NCBI RefSeq assembly: GCF_027213965.1
Contig: NZ_JAPWGX010000008.1
Coordinates: 1-64,000, forward strand
DNA length: 64,000 nucleotides
Reading direction: 5' to 3'
Origin: Maritalea porphyrae
Lineage (GTDB): Bacteria; Pseudomonadota; Alphaproteobacteria; Rhizobiales; Devosiaceae
In this document: piece by piece, positions 24,359 to 32,814 of the stretch
Layout of the letters: the number at the start of each line of letters is the position of its first letter
Numbering within the stretch: the stretch's first letter is position 1
Translations under genes and position numbers: made by a program
Notes under the pieces: generated by a model
Database searches by the model: none
Told to the model about the DNA's origin: nothing
The model's input: the letters and a program-made list of their open reading frames with translations, nothing else

Positions 24359-25504
24359 TTATGAGACGCGGTCCAACAAGATCATTGCGTTTACGATTTC
24401 TTCAGCGCCTTGTTCTCGAAACATTTCGTTGCCGACATTCAAAATGAAAAATATGTCTTGCGACGTATTCGTAAACATAAAGGCACCGGTTGTGCCGACG
24501 CCGCCGTACAAATCTTCAAAGCCGCGCAACAAAGGTGACAGTTCGCTCAATCTGAATTGCATCATGCCTTCGCCATAATAAATGCCGTCGTCAAACTCGT
24601 AAGAGAATGATTTCATGTGGTTTAGTGACGTCGAGTTAATCAAGGATCCATCATGCAACGCGCGCATAAATGCGAGAAGGTCGCTGGTTGTACTGACAAA
24701 CCCACCGCCACTCCAATCAATACTCAGGGCGTTCCTGCCATGAAAGTTGACGCCATTTACGATGATGGGCAGCATGTCGATGTCGCCAGATTGAAAGGGC
24801 ATTGTTGTATTCGTCATGCCAACCGGATCGAGAACGTAACGGTTCATAGACTCAAAAAACGTTTGCTGTGTGATGTGCTCAACGATTAAGCCAAGCAAGA
24901 TGTATCCGGTATCGGAGTACTTGAACTGCGCACCCGGCGCACCGATAGCAGTCTGGTTGGTACGTGTGAAATCAACTAACCCTGCGGGCGTCCAAAGCCT
25001 ATCCAAATCTTGAGCAACGATGTCTAGGAATGGCTGGCCTGTTAAAACCGGACCTTCAAAATAGTCGCCAATTCCTGAGGTGTGATTGAGTAACATTCGC
25101 GTTGTCACCTGCGCGCTATAATCGATGCCCTGATGAACAAACAGCCCCTTAAGGACATCATTCGAAAGGTAATCAGAAATCGGTAATTCGACGTCCAGTT
25201 CCCCTTTCTCAGCCAATACGTATATCAGCGTAGCGGTCAGGGTTTTACCCAAACTTGCAGCATGGAATTGGCTATCAATTTCTGCATTGCCAACGGCCAA
25301 ACCGAAGGTGACGCCCTTTGATGGCGCATAAACGCGTAACAATGCACTATCAAGGTCGTGGGTCTCAATGAATGCCTCAAGATTTGCAGTTATCCTTTCC
25401 TCAGCTTGTTCCGCGCTTATCGAGCCAAACATGATGCGCGTGATCATCAGCCCGCCCACGACGATGACGACGACAATGCCTGCTAGTATTCCCAGTTTTT
25501 TCAT
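24359..25504 (-). CDS. membrane-anchored serine hydrolase (class C beta-lactamase family)
   Basis: 381 aa. An N-terminal hydrophobic segment (residues 5-25) is probably an uncleaved anchor or signal. S-x-x-K is SLGK near residue 85, the Y-x-N-like motif is YSD in FKYSDTGYILLG near 198, and the third motif is probably GGVGTTG near 335. Members of this family are D-aminopeptidases, esterases and penicillin-binding proteins. It is paired with the AraC-type gene 47 bp upstream on the same strand, so that regulator may control it. Substrate unknown. Confidence 0.85.
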   Translation of the reverse strand: MKKLGILAGIVVVIVVGGLMITRIMFGSISAEQAEERITANLEAFIETHDLDSALLRVYAPSKGVTFGLAVGNAEIDSQFHAASLGKTLTATLIYVLAEKGELDVELPISDYLSNDVLKGLFVHQGIDYSAQVTTRMLLNHTSGIGDYFEGPVLTGQPFLDIVAQDLDRLWTPAGLVDFTRTNQTAIGAPGAQFKYSDTGYILLGLIVEHITQQTFFESMNRYVLDPVGMTNTTMPFQSGDIDMLPIIVNGVNFHGRNALSIDWSGGGFVSTTSDLLAFMRALHDGSLINSTSLNHMKSFSYEFDDGIYYGEGMMQFRLSELSPLLRGFEDLYGGVGTTGAFMFTNTSQDIFFILNVGNEMFREQGAEEIVNAMILLDRVS

Positions 25505-25551
25505 GACTTTTCCTTTCGTATTGAAAGGATGACTTAGCGTGGGTTTTGCCG

Positions 25552-26709
25552 CTAATCGTCCGTCCCTGCTTGATCGGACTCAAATGAGGCCAGTTTGCGA
25601 AATGCCGTGGGCGTCGTGCCTGTGACCTTGCGAAAGGCGGTGTAAAACGACGAACGCGAGTTAAACCCAACTTCGTATGTAATAGTAAGGATGTTTTCAT
25701 TTCCTTGTTGAAGGCGTAGTTTCGCAGCTTCGATCCGATATCCGTTTACGAAGTCAAAAAAATTCTCGCCAATCTGTTCGTTCAAGACCTGGGAGACATA
25801 GTTGTCGGACATACGCACGTGACGTGCCAATGTCCAAAGTGATAGATTGGCATTAAGGTACAGCTTTTCGGTGGTCATTGCAGCCCGTAATTTAACCGCA
25901 ATCTTTTGGGTGGTGACAGGGTCAAGTGCAGATTTTGCATAGCGCGCGACTAATTTCTCAGGTTGTGACCCATCAAAAATTTCAGGCCTTTGCCGCAGCC
26001 CCCATAAGACGATCGTTGTGACAAGAATAATATTTAAGATGTATGCGATCAGGAGCAACGCCCCGTCTTGCGCCTTGGGAAGCCCAAACAAAATTGGCGC
26101 AGCCTGCGAAAGCCAGTACAGAGCGTAAAAAGCAATTACGAAGGAAATCCACTGCATTTCTTTTTGTACGGTACTGGCAAAATAGTCTTTGAGGCGCAGC
26201 CGATATCGCATTAGGCGATGCGAGGTAGCGATGAGGTAACACGCCCACTGCAGCGGGATGGGCAGAAATACTAAGCCGTTAAATTGATGGGTGCGCAGAT
26301 CACGATCGTCAAACAGGTTTTGGGCAAAGCTGATGCTGTCGACCGAAAAGATATGTGTCACAAGCACAGCACCAGCATAGGCGGCCGGTACAACAAAATG
26401 CCAAGGCAGATTTTTTGGCAGCTTTTGGTCTTCAGCAGTCAAGACCCAGACATAGAGCCAGAAAAGCGGGCTGACGCAGGACGCCCCAACAACCCAAGTT
26501 GAATCGATGACCAATTTTACCGTTGCAGGCATGTGGAATGAAGTCAGGACGACGCCCATCTCGATCAACGCCGAAACAAACAGAACAAGCGCTAGGACGC
26601 GAAAAATCAACTTGTTTCGATCTTGGGTAAGGCAATAGAGCGTGCCTAACATTGAGACTGACATAGTCATTGTCGCAAGTAAAACAACAAGGGTTTGGGT
26701 CTGGGACAT
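25552..26709 (-). CDS. membrane-bound AraC-type regulator
   Basis: 385 aa. Residues about 1-240 form seven membrane segments, and the last 100 residues are an AraC double helix-turn-helix (LSLWTLARHVRMSDNYVSQ, then ILTITYEVGFNSRSSFYTAF). The layout of a 7TM sensor fused directly to AraC DNA-binding helices means that the protein acts from the membrane. GGAAAGG precedes the ATG at 26709. It lies just upstream of the serine hydrolase gene and may sense a periplasmic or membrane signal to switch it on. Confidence 0.87.
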   Translation of the reverse strand: MSQTQTLVVLLATMTMSVSMLGTLYCLTQDRNKLIFRVLALVLFVSALIEMGVVLTSFHMPATVKLVIDSTWVVGASCVSPLFWLYVWVLTAEDQKLPKNLPWHFVVPAAYAGAVLVTHIFSVDSISFAQNLFDDRDLRTHQFNGLVFLPIPLQWACYLIATSHRLMRYRLRLKDYFASTVQKEMQWISFVIAFYALYWLSQAAPILFGLPKAQDGALLLIAYILNIILVTTIVLWGLRQRPEIFDGSQPEKLVARYAKSALDPVTTQKIAVKLRAAMTTEKLYLNANLSLWTLARHVRMSDNYVSQVLNEQIGENFFDFVNGYRIEAAKLRLQQGNENILTITYEVGFNSRSSFYTAFRKVTGTTPTAFRKLASFESDQAGTDD

Positions 26710-26765
26710 TCTAACCTTTCCGAGTCGAACCACATTATGCCAAAGCCGCCAATGCAACTATAGGG

Positions 26766-26776
26766 CTTGTCGCAAA
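26766..26776. repeat. 11-bp inverted repeat, right copy
   Basis: CTTGTCGCAAA, the partner of 24131-24141, preceded by GGG as in an IS6-type tip. The stretch 26710-27174 carries no gene I can support, only this repeat and the 17-mer at 27153. Confidence 0.5.
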
Positions 26777-27152
26777 GATTTCAGTTGGGCACAATTATCG
26801 GTGATGTCACAACATTTGTAGAACGCCAAGCGAACCTGACCTAACCGCCCATTGTCGCCAATTGGCAGAAACATGTGTTTGGTCGGTTTGTCCGCACAGC
26901 CGACATCGCAAAGCGTCGGCCATTCCGAATCTTGGTGCCTGGTTTGTGGAAATCCCTATTTTGTCCTCTTTGCAATCGGTTGAGGATATCCAAGTGTGTA
27001 ATATGTATATTCTGGACTTTTAGGTCAAAATTCCGCATAATTTTTCCTGAGGCAGCATATCTTACCTGTGTTCAGACTTTTTTCGGTTGGAACTAACGCT
27101 AGAAAACACGGGCTTTTCCCGATTTTTCTTTAATATTGTTTCCTGCAGTCCG

Positions 27153-27169
27153 GCTGCGTTCCGTGTGTA
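27153..27169. repeat. 17-bp repeat, copy 2
   Basis: Identical to 659-675 (GCTGCGTTCCGTGTGTA), placed a few bases before the start of the lysozyme-like gene. A shared regulatory or recombination site is possible. Confidence 0.7.
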
Positions 27170-27174
27170 CCTTT

Positions 27175-27966
27175 ATGAGCATTCTTCATGCGAATATTCC
27201 CCTAAAAATGATTGGGGGCCTTGATCCAGTGATCATATGGCCCTCGTATTTAACTCGCAGCATCTTTAGTGCTGCCATCATTTTCGGAATAACTTTAGGT
27301 GCTCCATCTTGTGAAGCTGCAAATTGGTCCACCAATGGCAGTTTCACGCTCGAAGAAAAGTTCTCCAACAAGTCGGATTGGACATTTGGTCAATCGAATT
27401 GGAAGAGCCAGATCGCATTTGAAAAATCGATTATGGGTCAAGAATTCAAACTTGCTGCCTTACCGAAAAAATTTGAGGGCAAGACAAAGCTTGATCAGCT
27501 CTTTTCGCTGATCGCTTCTGTCGAGGCCCCTCACCGCCAATATGATGCTGTTCATCATAAGGCCAAAATCAAACCACCGCACAATCCAACAAAACTGACA
27601 CTTGGGGAAGTTTTCGAATGGATTGAGGCAACACCCAATCAATTTCACGCAATTGGTCGATATCAGTTTATTCCGGCCACCCTCGCCTATTTGGTCGAAG
27701 CTGAGAACCTGAGCCTTAAGCAAAGGTTCTCAGAGCAAGTGCAAGACCAATTGGCTTTAAAACTGTTGAACGATGCGGGTTGGCAGCAATATCAGGCCCA
27801 TGAAATGCCCATAAAGGCATTCATGGACCGTATTGCAAAGGTCTGGGCAGGTTTTCCATTGGAAAACGGCAAATCTGCATATGACGGTCTAGCTGGCAAT
27901 CGCGCTGTTATCACCCGTGCACACTTTGAAACCGCTATGAACAACATATTTGGGGAAAGGTCATGA
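27175..27966 (+). CDS. secreted lysozyme-like protein (GH104-like)
   Basis: About 263 aa if started at the ATG at 27175; a TTG at 27136 and an ATG at 27208 are alternatives, and none has a strong ribosome site. A hydrophobic signal-like stretch (SIFSAAIIFGITLGAP) ends near SCEAAN. The second half resembles phage-lambda-type muramidases: LIASVEAPH with the likely catalytic glutamate, IGRYQFIPATL, VQDQLALKLL and FMDRIAKVWAGFP. It would cut peptidoglycan glycan strands, as in transport-pore assembly or lysis. The stop overlaps a GntR gene (ATGA). A frameshifted relative is at 48365-48440. Confidence 0.65.
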   Translation: MSILHANIPLKMIGGLDPVIIWPSYLTRSIFSAAIIFGITLGAPSCEAANWSTNGSFTLEEKFSNKSDWTFGQSNWKSQIAFEKSIMGQEFKLAALPKKFEGKTKLDQLFSLIASVEAPHRQYDAVHHKAKIKPPHNPTKLTLGEVFEWIEATPNQFHAIGRYQFIPATLAYLVEAENLSLKQRFSEQVQDQLALKLLNDAGWQQYQAHEMPIKAFMDRIAKVWAGFPLENGKSAYDGLAGNRAVITRAHFETAMNNIFGERS

Positions 27967-28328
27967 GCAGCCTTTTTCAGAATAAACGCCGCATTCTACG
28001 TGATGGTGTGGATCTCAACATTCAGGTCAGAGAGATCATTGTGCATCAAATCCTGACAAAGCAGATTGTTGCAGGGGATCAATTACCTTCAATTAGAACC
28101 GCCGGAATTTATCTAGGGGTGAATAGCGCCACCATATCAAGGGGATATCATGCCCTTATTGAGCTCGGAGCCATTGAAAGGCGTAGAGGTCTTGGCATGT
28201 TTGTGACGAGCGAGGCCCAAAAACTCTTGTTGAAACACGAACGCCAGAAGTTTTTGAAACAAGATTGGCCAACAATTTGCCATCGGATTCGATCGCTGGA
28301 CATAGTTTTGGGTGATTTACGCAAATGA
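27963..28328 (+). CDS. short GntR (YtrA-type) regulator
   Basis: 121 aa, with a winged HTH at residues about 20-85 (VREIIVHQILTKQIVAGDQL, then LGVNSATISRGYHALIELG) and only a short helical tail, as in the YtrA group. These usually repress their own operon. The ATG overlaps the stop of the lysozyme-like gene, so the two form an operon. Confidence 0.83.
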   Translation: MSSLFQNKRRILRDGVDLNIQVREIIVHQILTKQIVAGDQLPSIRTAGIYLGVNSATISRGYHALIELGAIERRRGLGMFVTSEAQKLLLKHERQKFLKQDWPTICHRIRSLDIVLGDLRK

Positions 28329-28494
28329 GCCATTTTAAAGCCCCTACAGCGTCAATTGATGGTTTGATGTATATCCCGCCAAAAATCCACAAAATCCTCT
28401 GAGCGTGCAGATTTTGGCACCTACCACCACCATTCTCAACGTTCGATAGATCGGTTTTGTAATGCTTGAACATACGAACCAATGCGTCAAAGGG

Positions 28495-28734
28495 CTACAA
28501 AACTACAAACGCGCCCATCTACAAATCCGCCAAATTGCAAAACTACAAAAGTACAAAAGTACAAAAGTACAAAACTGCCCAGTTACAAATCTCCCAAAAT
28601 ACAAACTTGCACATCTACGAAACTGCAAAACTACAAATGTGCCTATTTGCACAAGTACAAAACTACAAAACTGCGCATCTACAAAACTACAAATCACCCA
28701 AACCGCCTATTTGCAAAAGTGAGAAAGAGCAAAC
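28495..28734. repeat. 8-bp-phased array, 30 units
   Basis: 240 bp divide exactly into thirty 8-bp units with consensus NTRCAAAN, ending at the base before the ATG at 28735. By hand count, C is at position 4 in 29 of 30 units and 14 units contain TACAAA. GTACAAAA occurs three times in a row at 28551-28574. The phase never slips although many units have drifted. It precedes a small gene and a VirC1/ParA-like ATPase. The stretch 28329-28494 before it has no gene. Confidence 0.9.
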
Positions 28735-28977
28735 ATGAAAAGAGAACGGATGGACCAAAACCACAGAAGCGACAAAGACGTGATGGTCTGCAACTCAATC
28801 GAAGCAGCACACAGTCTTGGTTATCTCGAACCAATTTTTGTGGATGGGGGAATATTTTCTCTAAATCTGCTCGTGAAACCCAACACGGATCTTGCACAGT
28901 CATACTTTGCTTTTGACTGTGACGAGAACGAGCTCATCCAAGTGAATGGATGGTTATTTGAGACATGCTCGGATTGA
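28735..28977 (+). CDS. hypothetical protein, 80 aa
   Basis: I do not recognise this gene. The start lies directly after the last unit of the 8-bp array, whose final units (GTGAGAAA GAGCAAAC) also supply a GAGAAAGAG purine tract as ribosome site. An ATG at 28750 is an alternative. The protein is soluble, with a predicted strand-rich half (YLEPIFVDGGIFSLNLLV, then YFAFDCDENELIQVNGWLF). It is 81 bp upstream of the ParA-like gene and could be its partner or a DNA-binding adaptor. Confidence 0.6.
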   Translation: MKRERMDQNHRSDKDVMVCNSIEAAHSLGYLEPIFVDGGIFSLNLLVKPNTDLAQSYFAFDCDENELIQVNGWLFETCSD

Positions 28978-29058
28978 ACCTGTGCATTCAAAAGCAACAA
29001 GCTACCCACCTGCCAAAAACTCAGATCTACACAAGCGCCAATACCGGAGTGATCATCA

Positions 29059-29544
29059 ATGCGAACAATAGCGACAATTCAACAAAAAGGTGGTGCAGGC
29101 AAAACAACAGCCAACTATCTCATCGCAAGTGGGGCCATAAGCAATGGATTGAAAGTCCATTGTATTGATGGCGATAGAAATTCACAGCTTGGTGAATGGG
29201 AACGACGATCACAGGACTATGATTGGAAAGGCGAAAAACCGATTTGGCCAGAGAACCTTTCAACATCACAGATGCCAGGTGATATCGACCTGCTCTACAA
29301 TCACCTCAACGATTTGGAAAAACAGGGCGTGGATTTAGTTCTTTTGGACACAAGGCCAGGTTCAAATGCAGATACCGAAGATATCGCCTATGCTACAGAT
29401 GTTATTCTCATTCCCACGAGAGCAGAAGCTGCCGATTATGAATTGGCTGTTGAGACCAATATTTGGATCAAAGCAGCTGTCGGGATGCATTTGGGAACCT
29501 TGCCGCACGCCTGCTCTTGCGTTCAGGCACCTCAAAATAGGTGA
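29059..29544 (+). CDS. VirC1/ParA-like ATPase, probably truncated
   Basis: P-loop ATPase of the MinD/ParA superfamily, 161 aa. Deviant Walker A KGGAGKTT lies at residues 10-17, Walker A' follows in CIDGDRNSQLGEW, and Walker B in VLLDTRPGSNADT. The lone-domain form with DGDRN resembles VirC1-like proteins more than chromosomal ParA. Family members are 200-230 aa, so about 50-70 residues are missing. After residue 140 the sequence loses similarity, and an open stretch in another frame follows 29541, suggesting a frameshift. 29545-29795 holds no other gene. Confidence 0.75.
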   Translation: MRTIATIQQKGGAGKTTANYLIASGAISNGLKVHCIDGDRNSQLGEWERRSQDYDWKGEKPIWPENLSTSQMPGDIDLLYNHLNDLEKQGVDLVLLDTRPGSNADTEDIAYATDVILIPTRAEAADYELAVETNIWIKAAVGMHLGTLPHACSCVQAPQNR

Positions 29545-29795
29545 CAAAAACGCTGCAACTAGACGTCAATGAAGACCGGTTGTCACAAGGGGTAAGGAAA
29601 TTTCTTGGCAAACTCTTTGACTTGCCATTCACCAACACCGCGCTCCCTGCGTCAAAGATATTGTAGATATGCCGTTACTTGCGAGATATTAAATGTAGCA
29701 GAGTACACGATGTATGGGGTACGAATTTTGTTTGAGGATAATGTGTTATCGAGCAAGAGTAAATTTGGTGGCACCCGAGCAATAGAATTGCCGCG

Positions 29796-30677
29796 TTATT
29801 CGCCTAGTTTTTTTTGCACAAGCATAAATGCCCCATCAAGTGGACCATTTGTGACCGGATAGCAAATGGCTTGATAGGCAGTCGGAAGCCAATTTTGATA
29901 GATCGGGCCAAGCCCGCCAGTAAGGCACAGACGTTGAGCACAAATCTTTTCAGCTGGGCCCAGCATGGCAATCAAAATATCTACTGCCCGCGCGACAATC
30001 TTAATTGCATTAGCATCGTGAGAATCGTAAGCCGCAATAAGTTTGGGCGCTAGTCTTGCAAATTCTTTTGCATGGGCGCAGCGTGCAAACTCAATCATTT
30101 GATGCGGCGAACCGCCAAATTCATCCAATACGGATTGCGTTAGTTGCGAGTGCGCAAATTGACCATCAAAAGCCTTGATGGTGTCACGCAATAGCTCACG
30201 CCCCAACCAAGCACCGCCGCATTCATCACCAAGTTCAAAACCCCAACCACCTGTGCGTTGAAGTCTTCCATCCTTTTGATGAACTAGAAACGATCCGGTG
30301 CCAATCATGACGACCACACCATCATCGGACCCCAAACATGCCGCTAACGTGAGTTCAATGTCTGTGACAATATAGGTTTTGGCAAAACCCAAAGCGGTGC
30401 GCGCTTGTGTGATGCACCCTTCGTCCGCAGCGCCTGCTCCCGCTAACCCCGCAAGTGCGTAATCTGAAGCACTTGCAGCCAAATCTCTACCAGCTAGCTG
30501 ATAGACCTCTTGTTTGAGTTGCAAAAGGTTGGCAATGGTTTGGCGCGTGTCTGTACAAAGATTCGCCGGCCCACCCGTATTTTTCGCCAAAATTTGGCCA
30601 TCTATTGTCCTGAGGCAGGCGCGCGATCCGCTTCCTCCGCCATCTACCAAGAACAAGCACTTATCGGTTTTTGCCAT
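29796..30677 (-). CDS. BadF/BadG-type amino-sugar kinase (GlcNAc/MurNAc kinase-like)
   Basis: 293 aa, actin-like ATPase fold. Phosphate-1 loop FLVDGGGSGSRA is at residues about 9-20, adenosine-side GIGTGS-like motif VVMIGTGSFL near 125, and GGWGFELGDECGGAWLG near 145, which is the substrate region of GlcNAc kinases. The family includes NagK-like enzymes and MurK, which phosphorylates both GlcNAc and MurNAc. It follows murQ by 8 bp, so MurNAc 6-phosphate production for MurQ is the best reading. The product is cytoplasmic. Confidence 0.85.
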   Translation of the reverse strand: MAKTDKCLFLVDGGGSGSRACLRTIDGQILAKNTGGPANLCTDTRQTIANLLQLKQEVYQLAGRDLAASASDYALAGLAGAGAADEGCITQARTALGFAKTYIVTDIELTLAACLGSDDGVVVMIGTGSFLVHQKDGRLQRTGGWGFELGDECGGAWLGRELLRDTIKAFDGQFAHSQLTQSVLDEFGGSPHQMIEFARCAHAKEFARLAPKLIAAYDSHDANAIKIVARAVDILIAMLGPAEKICAQRLCLTGGLGPIYQNWLPTAYQAICYPVTNGPLDGAFMLVQKKLGE

Positions 30678-30685
30678 CCTAGATT

Positions 30686-31636
30686 CTAACTTGCTTTAGC
30701 AAGTGCAGCACGCAAATGCCCACCAACACTTTCCAGCAAGCCAACAGCCTGCGCGGCGCTAGAACCAGTCTCACAGATCAAAATTGCCACTTTGACGTCC
30801 CAATCTGCTGCAATCAAGGCTTCTAAGGATTGTTCCTTCGTCGCCATTGTCAGCTCGCGCACAAGGTTTAGAGCCCTGGCGCGCAATTTCTCATTGGTAA
30901 CGTTTAAGTCCACCATCCGGTTGCCATAACATTTACCCGACCGCACCATTGCGCCAGTGGAAATCATATTCAGTACCATTTTTTGTGCCGTACCAGATTT
31001 CAAACGGGTAGAACCCGCCAAAATTTCCGAACCAACCAGTGGCACAATTGAGATTTGTGAAATCTCTTCAAGTGGACTATTTGCATTGCAGGAAATGCCA
31101 ACGGTCATGGCCCCTTGACTGTTGGCGTACTCCAATGCCGCCAACACATAAGGAGTGCGACCCGATGCAGCCAATCCAATCACAAGGTCAAGATTACCAA
31201 CTCTTGCTTCCTTGATATCGTTCACGCCCCTATCCATGTCATCTTCAATACCTTCCTGGGCTTGAAAAATTGCTGGCGCTCCGCCAGCAATTATTGCGTG
31301 AAAAAGGTCTGACTGAGCAGAAAAAGTGGGAGGGATTTCTGAGGCGTCCAAAACACCCAACCTTCCGCTGGTCCCTGCCCCGACATAAATAATCCTACCA
31401 CCGGCATTCAGAGCGGATTTAGCCGCTTCAATTGCTTGGCCCACTGGCCCGAGAACATTTTCAACAGCCATTGCCACGGCTTTGTCTTCATCATTCATCA
31501 GTTGCGCAATTTCTAGCGCAGTCATCTCGTCCAGTCGCTCCGAGCGCGCGTTTGCGCCCTCTGAAGTTAACCCTTCCAGGGTCAAAGACAAACGCAATAG
31601 ATTCTCTTCAGAGTTTTTGTTAAGGTCAGCCATCAT
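30686..31636 (-). CDS. murQ: N-acetylmuramic acid 6-phosphate etherase
   Basis: 316 aa, SIS-domain lyase that removes D-lactate from MurNAc 6-phosphate to give GlcNAc 6-phosphate. IIYVGAGTSGRLGVLDASE (about residues 84-102) is the family signature and ends in the catalytic glutamate; ERLDEMTALEIAQLMNDED is the usual N-terminal helix. The C-terminal helical tail is complete. A palindrome begins 2 bp before the start codon, so repression should be direct. The kinase gene follows, and a D-lactate dehydrogenase is encoded at 38140-39834. Confidence 0.95.
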   Translation of the reverse strand: MMADLNKNSEENLLRLSLTLEGLTSEGANARSERLDEMTALEIAQLMNDEDKAVAMAVENVLGPVGQAIEAAKSALNAGGRIIYVGAGTSGRLGVLDASEIPPTFSAQSDLFHAIIAGGAPAIFQAQEGIEDDMDRGVNDIKEARVGNLDLVIGLAASGRTPYVLAALEYANSQGAMTVGISCNANSPLEEISQISIVPLVGSEILAGSTRLKSGTAQKMVLNMISTGAMVRSGKCYGNRMVDLNVTNEKLRARALNLVRELTMATKEQSLEALIAADWDVKVAILICETGSSAAQAVGLLESVGGHLRAALAKAS

Positions 31637-31637
31637 G

Positions 31638-31686
31638 TTGGAATTATGTATTCCAATGTCAACTCAGTCAAGAATTTTAAATTCTT
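31638..31686. promoter_or_regulatory. two GAAT-N5-ATTC operators
   Basis: TTGGAATtatgtATTCCAA at 31638-31656 (7-bp arms) and AAGAATTTTAAATTCTT at 31670-31686 share the GAAT-N5-ATTC core. They lie between the divergent murQ and RpiR genes. The same core overlaps the promoter at 32634-32662. The RpiR protein is the probable ligand. Confidence 0.8.
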
Positions 31687-31737
31687 TGTACGCATTTTAT
31701 TTTTGTTCCCAAACAGCAAATGAGGAAACTCTCCTAG

Positions 31738-32589
31738 ATGCATAGTGTTCAGAACCTAATTTCTAAGCTCAGCGCAAGTTTTGATGACTTATCACACAAT
31801 GAACGACGCATTGCACAGGAAATTCTCGACGATCCCGCTGGCATCACCACAATGACTTCTCAGAATTTGGCGCAGCAATGTGGTGTAAGCCAGTCCAGCA
31901 TTATCAAGTTTTGCAAAAAAATTGGTCTTTCCGGCTTCCCTGCCCTCAAGATCACTTTAAGCGCAGAAATAGCGCGCACACAAAGTGCAGAACAAATACA
32001 TGGCGACATTTTTAGCAACGATCCGCTCAGTGCCGTCGCACAAAAAATGTACAATAGCAAAGTCTCGGCTTTGTCAGAGACCTTAAAACTCAACTCTACG
32101 GATGACTTTAGCATTGCCGTCGAAAAACTGACCGCCGCCAAGCGAATTATCATCCTTGGTGTCGGCGGCTCTGCACTGGTGAGTAGTGATTTCGCGTCAA
32201 AACTAACAAAATTGGGCAAGGCAGTAATTTCTGGCAGCGACGCTCATGTACATTTGGCAAACCTAGCGCGTTTTGGCCCCGAAGACCTTTTGGTGCTCAT
32301 ATCATATTCGGGAAAATCAAAGGAATTGTTGGTCGCAGCCGAATATGCACATCAGCACAATATCCCAATTCTACGCCTCACTGGACCAAATGCTATCGAT
32401 AATACAAACAGCAACGAGTTTACTTTGCGATGCGTCGCCAGCGAAAATCTTGTCCGTTCGTCGTCCATTGCGACGCGGACTGCTCAGCTTGCCATAACGG
32501 ATTTGCTGTTCATTCTGTTTGCGCAAAAAGAAGCAGACATGCCCGCAAAAATCCAAGATAGCCAGAACGTTGTGAATCGACTTCGATAA
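31738..32589 (+). CDS. RpiR-family regulator (MurR-like)
   Basis: 283 aa. N-terminal HTH_6 domain (residues about 5-80, with SQNLAQQCGVSQSSIIKFCKK as recognition region) and a C-terminal SIS domain (IIILGVGGSALVSSDFASK, then VLISYSGKSKEL) that binds a phosphosugar. MurR-type members sense MurNAc 6-phosphate. It is divergent to murQ and upstream of the sugar importer operon, and three matching palindromes sit at these promoters, so it likely controls uptake and breakdown together. Confidence 0.9.
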   Translation: MHSVQNLISKLSASFDDLSHNERRIAQEILDDPAGITTMTSQNLAQQCGVSQSSIIKFCKKIGLSGFPALKITLSAEIARTQSAEQIHGDIFSNDPLSAVAQKMYNSKVSALSETLKLNSTDDFSIAVEKLTAAKRIIILGVGGSALVSSDFASKLTKLGKAVISGSDAHVHLANLARFGPEDLLVLISYSGKSKELLVAAEYAHQHNIPILRLTGPNAIDNTNSNEFTLRCVASENLVRSSSIATRTAQLAITDLLFILFAQKEADMPAKIQDSQNVVNRLR

Positions 32590-32633
32590 TTACCAACATT
32601 TATTCACGCCGCCGTAATGGGGATTTTTTATTA

Positions 32634-32663
32634 TTGACATGACAAAATGAGAATTTTATATTC
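32634..32663 (+). promoter_or_regulatory. sigma-70 type promoter with overlapping operator
   Basis: TTGACA at 32634-32639 and TATATT at 32657-32662 with a 17-bp spacer. The core GAATTTTATATTC (32651-32663) covers the -10 element and repeats the GAAT-N5-ATTC operator of 31638-31686. It should drive the importer operon from 32815, giving a leader of about 145 nt. The remaining space shows no further signal. Confidence 0.82.
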
Positions 32664-32814
32664 CTACCTGAGGAAGAGAGCTTTTCTGCTCAGCTTCGGG
32701 CCAGTTTGCAAAACAGTTTTGCTATCGTGCGCGACTGACAACGGGGAAAGGCAAACCTGACTTTCACAAAAATTATTGGCGTCCGCCAATGTGTTTTTCT
32801 ACGGGAGGAATAAA

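Noticed and set aside
28462-28916. Long overlapping open frames in all three plus frames (and one minus frame) of the 8-bp array, giving K/Y/T/N-rich peptides
   Set aside because: An 8-bp repeat without stop triplets leaves every frame open by construction; the peptides are translations of the repeat and have no start signal or family.
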